A stretch of 6,599 bases of DNA, taken from the NCBI GenBank assembly GCA_002407775.1, contig DHOP01000076.1, forward strand, positions 1 to 6,599, written 5' to 3'. Source of the DNA: Prevotella sp. UBA5387 (lineage in GTDB: Bacteria > Bacteroidota > Bacteroidia > Bacteroidales > Bacteroidaceae). The translations under genes and the position numbers were made by a program. The notes below the pieces were generated by a model. That model was given only the letters and a program-made list of their open reading frames with translations. It searched no databases and was not told the DNA's origin. How positions within the stretch are numbered: the stretch's first letter is position 1; every line of letters starts with the position of its first letter. Positions 1 through 6,260 of the stretch are shown here, piece after piece.

Positions 1-40
1 GATTAAGAGTCAGTTGCTCTACCAGCTGAGCTAAGGGCGC
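1..40 (-). tRNA. tRNA-Lys (anticodon CTT), 5' half, cut by window edge
   Basis: Read on the minus strand from position 40, the sequence gives a 7-nt acceptor 5' strand (GCGCCCT), then TA at tRNA positions 8-9, a D arm with stem GCTC/GAGC and loop AGCTGGTA, base 26 (A), and the anticodon stem ACTGA. The loop is CTCTTAA, so the anticodon is CTT (plus-strand bases 5-7, read in reverse), which decodes the lysine codon AAG. The window stops two bases into the 3' side of the anticodon stem (TC, consistent with pairing to ACTGA). The variable loop, T arm and acceptor 3' strand lie outside. The half that is visible has no defects. Its own promoter is at 91-122. Confidence 0.95.
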
Positions 41-90
41 ATGTTGTTTGCCAATGATCGAGAGAAATAGACCCTATTCAAAAGCGTTTG

Positions 91-122
91 CAAAAGTACA
101 GTTTTTTTTAATAACCACCAAA
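91..122 (-). promoter_or_regulatory. Promoter for tRNA-Lys (Bacteroidota type)
   Basis: On the minus strand a -33 element TTTG (122 to 119) is followed, after 20 nt, by TACTTTTG (98 to 91). This matches the Bacteroidota -7 consensus TAnnTTTG. Transcription would begin near position 85, about 45 nt before the tRNA 5' end at 40, leaving a short leader for RNase P to remove. The spacing is identical to that of the infC promoter at 465-496. The call rests on consensus match and position only. Confidence 0.65.
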
Positions 123-228
123 AGTTTGCTATTTATTTTCTTAAAAACATTTATTCTAAGGCTGAATTTTCGGTTTGATTGTGTCCGAAGAGATCAGTCG
201 GGGAGGACCATTAAGATAATTTGCCATA

Positions 229-382
229 GTGATTCAATTTGTTTCACTGCATGATTCAATTTGTTTCACTGCATGATTCAAATTGATTCACTGCATGATT
301 CAAATTGATTTACTGCATGAATCAAATTGATTTACTGCATGAATCAAATTGATTTACAACATGATTTATTATGTTTCACCAC
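229..382. repeat. Tandem array of seven 22-bp repeats
   Basis: Seven head-to-tail units of exactly 22 bp start at 229, 251, 273, 295, 317, 339 and 361. Each has a 17-bp core followed by a short tail, usually CTGCA running into the next unit. Units 1 and 2 have the core TGATTCAATTTGTTTCA. Unit 3 has TGATTCAAATTGATTCA. Unit 4 is intermediate, and units 5 and 6 have TGAATCAAATTGATTTA. Unit 7 (TGATTTATTATGTTTCA) is diverged. There are no indels between units. Each core is an imperfect dyad around its middle base; in units 5 and 6, AATCAA and TTGATT are exact complements around a single A. The units abut without variable spacers, so this is not a CRISPR array. Function is unknown; candidates are a multi-site operator or a simple minisatellite. 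Confidence 0.9.
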
Positions 383-464
383 TCGGTTTAATATATATTA
401 GAGCATGTTTAAAATCGGTTTATGGAATTGAAATATGTTTTTGCAATCTTTTTTTACGGAAACA

Positions 465-496
465 TTTGGCAGTTAAGTATTTTTTCGGTAATTTTG
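465..496 (+). promoter_or_regulatory. Promoter for the infC-rpmI-rplT operon
   Basis: A -33 TTTG (465-468) is followed after 20 nt by TAATTTTG (489-496), an exact match to the Bacteroidota -7 consensus TAnnTTTG. Transcription would start at about 501-503, giving a leader of roughly 50 nt. That leader contains a small hairpin: TGGGT (507-511) pairs with ACCCA (519-523). The call is by consensus and by position directly upstream of a housekeeping operon. Confidence 0.7.
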
Positions 497-551
497 CACG
501 CTGAATTGGGTGAATTATACCCATACAAAATATAGACTTTACTATAGTTGA

Positions 552-1238
552 ATGAAGAAAAAAGAAGAGAAGTTGCAATTCCGCGTGAATGGACAGATAC
601 ATGTTCGCGAGGTTCGATTGGTAACTGATGATGGCGCAGAAGTGATGCCTATTAAGCAAGCATTGGATTTGGCTCGTCAACAAGGTATAGACCTTGTAGA
701 GATCTCACCTAATGCTCAACCTCCTGTATGCCGTATAATCGACTATAGTAAGTTCCTTTACCAGCAGAAGAAGCGTCAAAAAGAGATGAAGCAGAAGCAG
801 GCTAGGGTAGAGGTGAAGGAGATTCGTTTTGGTCCTCAGACTGATGACCACGACTACAACTTCAAACTAAAGCACGCTAAGGAGTTCCTGGAAGAGGGCA
901 ATAAAGTACGTGCATATGTATTTTTCCGTGGTCGTTCTATTCTTTTCAAGGAGCAGGGAGAAGTGCTACTGCTCCGCTTTGCCAATGATTTGGAAGAGTA
1001 TGCTAAGGTAGAGCAATTGCCGAAATTAGAGGGTAAAAAGATGTTTCTTTTTCTAACTCCGAAGAAGCAGGGAATTGTGAAACAAAGTCAGCAAAAACGT
1101 GATCGACTCGTTGCCGAGCAGTCCGCAAAGGAATCTGCCAAGGTAAAAGCCGTTGAAAGTCCCAAGACCGCAGGGACATTAGGTGATGTCAAAGGCGCAG
1201 ATGCTCTTAAGCAGTTTGCCGAAGACAACCAGGACTGA
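552..1238 (+). CDS. infC: Translation initiation factor IF-3
   Basis: IF-3 binds the 30S subunit, keeps it apart from 50S and checks start-codon/initiator-tRNA pairing; it acts in the cytoplasm. The N domain (about residues 8-75) contains the family signature RIIDYSKFLYQQKK (61-74), preceded by the conserved VEISPNAQPPVC (49-60). A basic helical linker (about 73-88) leads to the C domain (about 88-172) with VKEIRFGPQTDDHDYNFK (88-105). The start is firm: an in-frame TGA (549-551) abuts the ATG, so no upstream start is possible. The start is therefore ATG, not the rare AUU used by E. coli infC for autoregulation. At 228 residues it is longer than the usual 170-200; residues from about 176 form a charged, low-complexity tail rich in K, A, E and Q. 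It is the first gene of the operon with rpmI and rplT. Confidence 0.97.
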   Translation: MKKKEEKLQFRVNGQIHVREVRLVTDDGAEVMPIKQALDLARQQGIDLVEISPNAQPPVCRIIDYSKFLYQQKKRQKEMKQKQARVEVKEIRFGPQTDDHDYNFKLKHAKEFLEEGNKVRAYVFFRGRSILFKEQGEVLLLRFANDLEEYAKVEQLPKLEGKKMFLFLTPKKQGIVKQSQQKRDRLVAEQSAKESAKVKAVESPKTAGTLGDVKGADALKQFAEDNQD

Positions 1239-1252
1239 TAAGCAAATACTGC

Positions 1253-1281
1253 GTGGTACCGCCTGGTATATGCGTTGCCAC
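1253..1281 (+). promoter_or_regulatory. Possible mRNA hairpin upstream of rpmI
   Basis: In the 75-nt infC-rpmI gap, TACC (1257-1260) can pair with GGTA (1265-1268) around a 4-nt loop. Outside that, GTGG (1253-1256) can pair with CCAC (1278-1281) across a 9-nt bulge. In E. coli, ribosomal protein L20 represses rpmI-rplT translation by binding RNA structure in this same intergenic position. Whether this element binds L20 is an inference; no family consensus was matched. Confidence 0.3.
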
Positions 1282-1313
1282 CTTTTAATATCAACAAATT
1301 AAATAACAAAAAA

Positions 1314-1511
1314 ATGCCAAAAGTAAAGACTAACTCCGGTGCCAAGAAGAGATTCCGTTTCACTGGAACTGGTAAGATTAAGCGCCATCACGCCTACCAC
1401 AGTCACATTCTGACTAAAAAGACGAAGAAGCAGAAGAGAAATCTGGTACACCAGACATTGGTGGACAGCACTAACATGAAGCAAGTTCGCGACTTGCTCT
1501 GCCTCCGTTGA
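1314..1511 (+). CDS. rpmI: 50S ribosomal protein L35 (bL35)
   Basis: L35 is a small basic structural protein of the large ribosomal subunit. The 65-residue product begins MPKVKTNSGAKKRFRFTGTG, the classic L35 N terminus, and continues with the basic KIKRHHAYHSHILTKKTKKQ segment. I chose the ATG at 1314 because it gives the family start and normal length. An in-frame ATG at 1275 would add 13 residues unlike any L35 and would fall in the intergenic region. It lies 75 nt after infC and 40 nt before rplT, the conserved infC-rpmI-rplT order. No Shine-Dalgarno sequence is evident, only A-rich sequence before the start. Confidence 0.97.
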   Translation: MPKVKTNSGAKKRFRFTGTGKIKRHHAYHSHILTKKTKKQKRNLVHQTLVDSTNMKQVRDLLCLR

Positions 1512-1551
1512 TTCAATCACCTTTTAGTCGAACGTTTAAAGAAGAAAAATT

Positions 1552-1896
1552 ATGCCAAGATCAGTAAATCACGTTGCATCAAGAGCTAAGAGAAAAAGAA
1601 TCTTAAAACTCACCAAAGGTTACTTTGGAGCTCGCAAGAATGTCTGGACGGTAGCCAAAAATACATGGGAGAAAGGTCTCACATATGCTTACCGCGATCG
1701 TAGAAATAAGAAACGCACATTCCGTGCATTATGGATTCAGCGTATTAATGCTGCTGCCCGTATGCATGATATGAGCTACAGCCAGTTGATGGGCGCCCTC
1801 CATAAGGCAGGTATCGAAATCAACCGCAAGGTCCTTGCAGACCTCGCCATGAACAACCCAGAAGCTTTCAAGGCTATCGTTGAAAAGGTGAAATAA
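1552..1896 (+). CDS. rplT: 50S ribosomal protein L20 (bL20)
   Basis: L20 binds 23S rRNA early in assembly of the large subunit, and in several bacteria it also represses its own operon. The product is 114 residues, the normal length. It starts MPRSVNHVASRAKRKRILKL, continues with the conserved TKGYFGARKNVWTVAKN (21-37) and RDRRNKKRTFRALWIQRINA (48-67), and has a typical globular C-terminal part (LHKAGIEINRKVLADLA, 83-99). The basic N-terminal half is the rRNA-binding extension. It is the last gene of infC-rpmI-rplT and is followed 21 nt later by a terminator. Confidence 0.98.
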   Translation: MPRSVNHVASRAKRKRILKLTKGYFGARKNVWTVAKNTWEKGLTYAYRDRRNKKRTFRALWIQRINAAARMHDMSYSQLMGALHKAGIEINRKVLADLAMNNPEAFKAIVEKVK

Positions 1897-1917
1897 GCAA
1901 TTATTCAAAATAACATT

Positions 1918-1957
1918 AAAGAGCAGACAGTATTTATTGTTTGCTCTTTTTTGTTTT
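1918..1957 (+). terminator. Intrinsic terminator after rplT
   Basis: AAAGAGCAGACA (1918-1929) pairs with TGTTTGCTCTTT (1938-1949) to form a 12-bp stem with one G-U pair and an 8-nt loop, followed by a T-rich tract (1950-1957). It ends the infC-rpmI-rplT transcript and separates it from the ABC-F gene. Confidence 0.9.
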
Positions 1958-2070
1958 AATAGGGTTCTCATAATAATGCATATATAAATGTTGTTAGCTT
2001 TTGTCGTAACATTCTGCACTATGTAAAAACAATTTTTTAACTATTAAGGCATTGTGTGATGGATTTTTGG

Positions 2071-2078
2071 TAACTTTG
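2071..2078 (+). promoter_or_regulatory. -7 promoter element for the ABC-F gene
   Basis: TAACTTTG matches the Bacteroidota -7 consensus TAnnTTTG exactly and lies 26 nt before the ATG, giving a leader of about 20 nt. No good -33 TTTG is present at the usual distance; the nearest is a TTG at 2052-2054, only 16 nt upstream. The preceding terminator makes an independent promoter necessary here. Confidence 0.55.
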
Positions 2079-2103
2079 TGAATTAAAGAAAATTCAGATA
2101 GCG

Positions 2104-4056
2104 ATGATTTCAGTAGACCATTTAAAAGTAGAATTTGGTGTCAAACCTTTGTTTGATGATGTGAGTTTCGTGGCTGGAGACCATGATCGCATTGCATTAG
2201 TGGGTAAGAATGGCGCAGGAAAGTCAACTTTACTTAAGATTCTTTGTGGTAAGCAACAGCCCACATCAGGTGATGTGAGTGTTCCCAACGATACTAGTAT
2301 AGGTTACCTACCACAGGTGATGAAGCTTTCCGATGATACTACTGTACGAGAAGAAACTCGAAAGGCTTTTTCCAATCACACAGATATAAAATCGCATTTG
2401 GAAAGTCTGCAAGAGGAGATGAGCACACGTACTGATTATGAGAGTCAGGACTATTTAGACTTAGTGGATCGTTTCACCCAGGCCCACGACCGCTTCATGA
2501 TGATGGGAGGAGACAATTATGAGGCTGAAATGGAACGTACACTTATCGGGCTCGGTTTTGAACAGCGAGATATGGAACGACCGACCAAAGAATTTTCTGG
2601 TGGTTGGCGTATGAGGATTGAGCTAGCTAAGATATTGTTGAGACACCCCGACGTGTTACTTCTGGATGAGCCAACAAACCATCTTGACATAGAATCCATT
2701 CAATGGTTAGAACGTTTTTTGGCACAATCGGCGAAGGCTGTTGTTCTTGTCAGCCATGACCGAGCATTCATTAATCATGTAACCAATCGTACGATAGAAA
2801 TTACATGTGGTCATATCGAAGACTATAAGGTGAACTATGACCACTATGTTGAACTTCGTAAGGAACGTCGTGAACAACAGATTCGCGCCTATGAAAATCA
2901 ACAAAAGGAAATAGCTGACATTAAGGCATTTGTAGATCGATTTAGATATCAGGCAACAAAGGCCGTACAGGTTCAGCAGCGCATTCGCCAATTGGAGAAG
3001 ATTGTACCTGTCGAGATTGACGAGATGGACAATAAAGTGATGCACTTAAAGTTTCCACCATGTTTGCGTTCAGGAGACTTTCCTGTCATATGTGACGATG
3101 TACGAAAGGACTACGGCCATCATACTGTGTTTGACCACGTGACATTTACTTTGAGAAGAGGGGAGAAAGTCGCTTTTGTGGGAAAGAATGGTGAAGGAAA
3201 GTCAACACTTGTAAAGTGCATCATGAATCAAATTCCATTTAGTGGACGACTTAAGATAGGGCATAATATTCAGATAGGGTACTTTGCTCAGAACCAAGCG
3301 CAACTATTGGACGAGGATTTCACCATCTATGAAACCATTGACAGAGTTGCAACGGGTGACATGCGACTGAAAATCAACGATTTGCTTGGGGCATTTATGT
3401 TTGGTGGTGAAATTTCCGAGAAGAGAGTAAAAGTGTTGTCTGGTGGCGAACGTTCTCGTTTGGCGATGATACGTTTGTTACTTGAACCCGTAAATCTGTT
3501 GATATTAGATGAGCCTACCAATCACTTGGATATGCAGTCGAAAGATGTGCTGAAAGAGGCAATCAATGCCTTTGATGGTACAGTTATTATAGTGAGCCAC
3601 GACCGAGAATTCCTTGACGGATTGGTGACAAAGGTTTATGAGTTTGGTAACGGCATGGTGAAAGAGCACTTAGGTGGTATTTATGACTATCTACAAGCTC
3701 ATAATGCTGACACAATTAGTGAGGCCATCTCATCACCCATGGAAGTTTCAAAGGAAACAGCTCCGGTGCAACAAGAAAAGGAAGTTGCCTCTAAACAGAA
3801 CTATCTGGAACATAAAGAGCAACAAAAAAAGTTGCGTAAGGCAGAACGTGCGGTAGAAGACACCGAAAAGATGATAGTCAAGTTGGAGGATAGGATTAAG
3901 GAACTTGACAATCTGTTGATGGAGCCAAAAAATGCTTCCAATATTGAGTTGGTAACCGAGTACACTTCTATTAAGGTTACACTTGACAAGGAAAATAATA
4001 AATGGCTGTTACTTTCCGAGGCTTTAGAGAGTCTTAAAGAAAAAATCGATATTTAA
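2104..4056 (+). CDS. ABC-F family ATPase (Uup/YheS-like ribosome-associated protein)
   Basis: ABC-F proteins are soluble tandem ATPases that bind the ribosomal E site and act on stalled or antibiotic-bound ribosomes; they are not transporters, and no membrane segment is present here. Domain 1 has Walker A GKNGAGKS (34-41), signature FSGGW (164-168), Walker B LLLDEP with DE at 188-189, and H-loop SHDR (217-220). A charged helical linker (about 244-305) joins it to domain 2, with Walker A GKNGEGKS (360-367), signature LSGGE (445-449), Walker B LILDEP with DE at 469-470, and SHDR (498-501). All catalytic motifs are intact. Residues about 560-645 look like a coiled coil, as in Uup and YheS. At 650 residues the length fits those groups. 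The start gives the family N terminus MISVDHLKVEFG. The exact role, and whether it protects against any antibiotic, cannot be told from sequence; the position beside ribosomal genes suggests a housekeeping role. Confidence 0.95.
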   Translation: MISVDHLKVEFGVKPLFDDVSFVAGDHDRIALVGKNGAGKSTLLKILCGKQQPTSGDVSVPNDTSIGYLPQVMKLSDDTTVREETRKAFSNHTDIKSHLESLQEEMSTRTDYESQDYLDLVDRFTQAHDRFMMMGGDNYEAEMERTLIGLGFEQRDMERPTKEFSGGWRMRIELAKILLRHPDVLLLDEPTNHLDIESIQWLERFLAQSAKAVVLVSHDRAFINHVTNRTIEITCGHIEDYKVNYDHYVELRKERREQQIRAYENQQKEIADIKAFVDRFRYQATKAVQVQQRIRQLEKIVPVEIDEMDNKVMHLKFPPCLRSGDFPVICDDVRKDYGHHTVFDHVTFTLRRGEKVAFVGKNGEGKSTLVKCIMNQIPFSGRLKIGHNIQIGYFAQNQAQLLDEDFTIYETIDRVATGDMRLKINDLLGAFMFGGEISEKRVKVLSGGERSRLAMIRLLLEPVNLLILDEPTNHLDMQSKDVLKEAINAFDGTVIIVSHDREFLDGLVTKVYEFGNGMVKEHLGGIYDYLQAHNADTISEAISSPMEVSKETAPVQQEKEVASKQNYLEHKEQQKKLRKAERAVEDTEKMIVKLEDRIKELDNLLMEPKNASNIELVTEYTSIKVTLDKENNKWLLLSEALESLKEKIDI

Positions 4057-4082
4057 AGCTTACCATTTAAAAAATATAATAT

Positions 4083-6119
4083 ATGAACGTAAAACAATTT
4101 TTTCCTATGATGATTATGTTTGCGGCACCAGTGTTGGGTGTTCAGGCCCAAAACAAGTCTGGACTGGATTTGACCAACATTGACAAAAGTGCGAAACCAG
4201 CAGACGATTTCTATCAGTATGCTACAGGTGGGTGGCAGAAGAATAATCCCCTGCCTGCTGCTTATAGTCGATTCGGCAGTTTTGATTTGCTGCAGGACAA
4301 TGTAAATAAGCAAGTAAACATCATTTTGACTGACCTTGCCAAGAAAAAATACAAAGACGGAACGACTGAACGTAAACTCAGTGATTTTTACAAATTGGCC
4401 ATGGACGTTGATAGCCGTAATGCAAGCGGCATAACTCCTGTTAAACCATTGCTCAATGAAATTGAGTCTACTGAAACAAAAGATGCATTACAACAGCTTC
4501 AACTTAAATATGGCAAACAAGGCTATGGTTTTCCTTTTGCTTCCTATTTCGGGGCTGATGATAAGAATGTGACAATGAATATCTATAGCCTGCAACAAGG
4601 AGGTTTGACCTTGGGCCAGCGTGACTGGTATCTCAACAACGATAAAGCTACGAGTGATATTCGCGTCGCTTATAAGAAGCATATTGCTCGAATGTTTGGA
4701 CTTTTCGGCTTCACGGAGGCCCAAGCTCAGCAAAAAGCTGCTGACATCTTCCGCTTCGAGACCATGCTTGCCTTAGTATCTAAGAGCAACACAGAGTTGC
4801 GTGATCCTCAAGCCAACTACAACAAGATGACTCTTAAGGAGTTTGAGGAAAACAATCCTAACATCCCTTTGAAGGCCATAGCTCAGGCAGAAGGCATAGA
4901 TTCTAAGTACATCCAAGAATTGGTAGTTGGGCAACCCGCATTCTTTGCAGGTTATGACAAGATTTTCGAAACACTTTCCGCTGATGAATTGAAGTCTATC
5001 GTAGAGTGGGATGTTATCATGAATGCATCCTCTTATCTCAGCGATGAGGTTCGTGAAGCCAACTTCGACTTCTTTGGCAGGACCATGAAGGGGCGTAAGG
5101 AAGACTATCCACTATGGAAGCGTGCTACCAATCAGGTAGAGGGCGCAATGGGCGAGGCTCTTGGAAAGATGTATTGTGAGCGGTATTTCCCTGCTACAAG
5201 CAAGAAGATGATGGAGGATTTGGTACGTAATCTCCAAATAAGTCTTGGGCAACGCATCGACGGTCAGGATTGGATGAGTGCCGAGACAAAGGCCAACGCA
5301 CACAAGAAGCTTGACAAATTCTATGTAAAGATTGGTTATCCCAACAAGTGGACAGACTATAGTAAACTTTCCATAGACCCTTCAAAGAGCTTCTATGAGA
5401 ATGTGCTTGCTACACGTGAGTTCTATTTGGACAAGGAGATTGCCGAGAAAGCTGGTAAGCCTGTTGACCGCGACGAATGGCATATGACACCACAAACGGT
5501 AAATGCTTACTACAATCCAACTACCAATGAGATCTGTTTCCCTGCTGGAATTTTGCAGCGTCCATTCTTTGACCCAAAGGCAGATGCAGCTTTCAACTAT
5601 GGTGGTATCGGTGTAGTGATAGGTCATGAGATGACTCATGGATTTGATGATCAAGGTCGCCAGTATGATGCTGATGGAAATTTGCATGACTGGTGGACTG
5701 CCAAGGATGCTGAAGGTTTTAACCAGAAGGCTAACGAATATGCTAAGTTCTTTGATGCCATTGAGGTGTTGCCGGGCTTACATGCCAATGGTGAATTCAC
5801 TCTGGGAGAGAACCTTGCTGACCACGGAGGACTTGAAGTCGCATTCAATGCCTACAAGAATGCAACAAAAAATGCACCTTTAAAGATGAAGGATAGTTTC
5901 ACACCAGAACAACGTTTTTTCTTTGCATATGCCGGAGTATGGGCTCAAAACATTACCGAGAAGGAAATTCGCAATCGTGTGAAGACAGATCCACACTCAA
6001 CGGGTGAATGGCGTGTAAATGGTGCTCTTCCACATATCGATGCTTGGTATGAAGCATTCAGCGTAAAGCAAGGTGATAAGATGTTTATTCCTAAGAGCCA
6101 GAGACTTGATCTTTGGTAA
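4083..6119 (+). CDS. Secreted M13 family zinc metallopeptidase (neprilysin/PepO-like)
   Basis: M13 enzymes are zinc endopeptidases that cut peptides on the N-terminal side of hydrophobic residues. A signal peptide is visible: K4, a hydrophobic run to about residue 20, and a likely signal peptidase I site after VQA (20-22). There is no lipobox cysteine, so the product should be periplasmic or secreted. The N domain begins about residue 40, with the typical GGWQKNNPLP (49-58) and GSF (65-67). The catalytic domain has NAYYNP (474-479), HEMTH (515-519) and GENLAD (575-580). The zinc ligands are H515, H519 and E576, the catalytic base is E516, and D580 is supporting. H638 and R644 match the spacing of neprilysin H711 and R717. 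The length of 678 is normal and all key residues are present. The gene starts 26 nt after the ABC-F gene with no terminator or clear promoter between, so cotranscription is likely. Native substrate is unknown; nutrient peptide breakdown is plausible. Confidence 0.96.
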   Translation: MNVKQFFPMMIMFAAPVLGVQAQNKSGLDLTNIDKSAKPADDFYQYATGGWQKNNPLPAAYSRFGSFDLLQDNVNKQVNIILTDLAKKKYKDGTTERKLSDFYKLAMDVDSRNASGITPVKPLLNEIESTETKDALQQLQLKYGKQGYGFPFASYFGADDKNVTMNIYSLQQGGLTLGQRDWYLNNDKATSDIRVAYKKHIARMFGLFGFTEAQAQQKAADIFRFETMLALVSKSNTELRDPQANYNKMTLKEFEENNPNIPLKAIAQAEGIDSKYIQELVVGQPAFFAGYDKIFETLSADELKSIVEWDVIMNASSYLSDEVREANFDFFGRTMKGRKEDYPLWKRATNQVEGAMGEALGKMYCERYFPATSKKMMEDLVRNLQISLGQRIDGQDWMSAETKANAHKKLDKFYVKIGYPNKWTDYSKLSIDPSKSFYENVLATREFYLDKEIAEKAGKPVDRDEWHMTPQTVNAYYNPTTNEICFPAGILQRPFFDPKADAAFNYGGIGVVIGHEMTHGFDDQGRQYDADGNLHDWWTAKDAEGFNQKANEYAKFFDAIEVLPGLHANGEFTLGENLADHGGLEVAFNAYKNATKNAPLKMKDSFTPEQRFFFAYAGVWAQNITEKEIRNRVKTDPHSTGEWRVNGALPHIDAWYEAFSVKQGDKMFIPKSQRLDLW

Positions 6120-6151
6120 GTTGAACGTTAATTCCAGGCTAAAAAACAGAT

Positions 6152-6186
6152 AAGGATGCAAAGTGTTAACTTTGCATCCTTTTTTG
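6152..6186 (+). terminator. Intrinsic terminator after the M13 peptidase gene
   Basis: AAGGATGCAAAGT (6152-6164) pairs perfectly with ACTTTGCATCCTT (6169-6181), a 13-bp stem with a GTTA loop. The 3' arm runs into a T tract (6180-6185). It lies 32 nt after the stop codon and closes the ABC-F/M13 unit. Confidence 0.93.
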
Positions 6187-6227
6187 ATTTTATTGGCTAA
6201 TAGGGTAATGTTTCTATGTAAAATGTG

Positions 6228-6235
6228 TAACTTTG
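6228..6235 (+). promoter_or_regulatory. -7 promoter element for metA
   Basis: TAACTTTG matches the Bacteroidota -7 consensus TAnnTTTG and is the same octamer as in front of the ABC-F gene. A transcript would begin near 6241, about 20 nt before the metA ATG, which is too short for a riboswitch. I find no convincing -33 element at the usual distance. The strong terminator just upstream supports an independent promoter. Confidence 0.5.
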
Positions 6236-6260
6236 CCTATTCATTTAGTGCTTATTTCAA

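Larger units (their letters stand above)
41..551. other. Gene-free divergent intergenic region
   Basis: This stretch separates the minus-strand tRNA-Lys from infC. It contains the tRNA promoter (91-122), an AT-rich segment without recognisable features (about 123-228), the 22-bp tandem repeat array (229-382), a further AT-rich segment (383-464) in which TCGGTTTA occurs twice (383-390 and 415-422), and the infC promoter and leader (465-551). A 68-codon plus-strand open frame at 48-254 crosses the tRNA promoter and enters the repeats. It resembles no protein I know, so I do not call it a gene. Confidence 0.7.

Noticed and set aside
48..254. 68-codon plus-strand open frame next to the tRNA
   Set aside because: It overlaps the tRNA promoter and runs into the repeat array, and its product resembles no family I know.
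229..382. Repeat array considered as a CRISPR array
   Set aside because: The 22-bp units abut directly with no unique spacers, and no cas genes are nearby.
1275..1313. Upstream ATG at 1275 in frame with rpmI as an alternative start
   Set aside because: It would add 13 residues not seen in L35, whereas the ATG at 1314 gives the standard MPKVKTNSG start and length.
1509..1521. TGATTCAATCACC at the rpmI stop resembles the start of repeat units 1-2
   Set aside because: Only nine contiguous bases match and part of this is the rpmI stop codon; chance in AT-rich DNA is the simpler explanation.
1987..2013. Inverted repeat AATGTT / AACATT upstream of the ABC-F gene, considered as an operator
   Set aside because: The arms are only 6 bp with a 15-nt gap in AT-rich DNA, and it is well upstream of the -7 element; not distinguishable from chance.
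2104..4056. ABC-F gene considered as an acquired antibiotic-resistance (ribosome protection) gene
   Set aside because: The sequence looks like the housekeeping Uup/YheS-like type common in Bacteroidales, lies beside ribosomal genes, and has no mobile-element context or composition shift.
5382..5687. 101-codon minus-strand open frame inside the M13 gene
   Set aside because: It lies wholly within an intact, motif-complete M13 coding region on the other strand and resembles no known protein.
6236..6260. A SAM-type riboswitch ahead of metA
   Set aside because: The predicted leader is about 20 nt, too short for any known SAM riboswitch, and the sequence upstream is occupied by the previous terminator.
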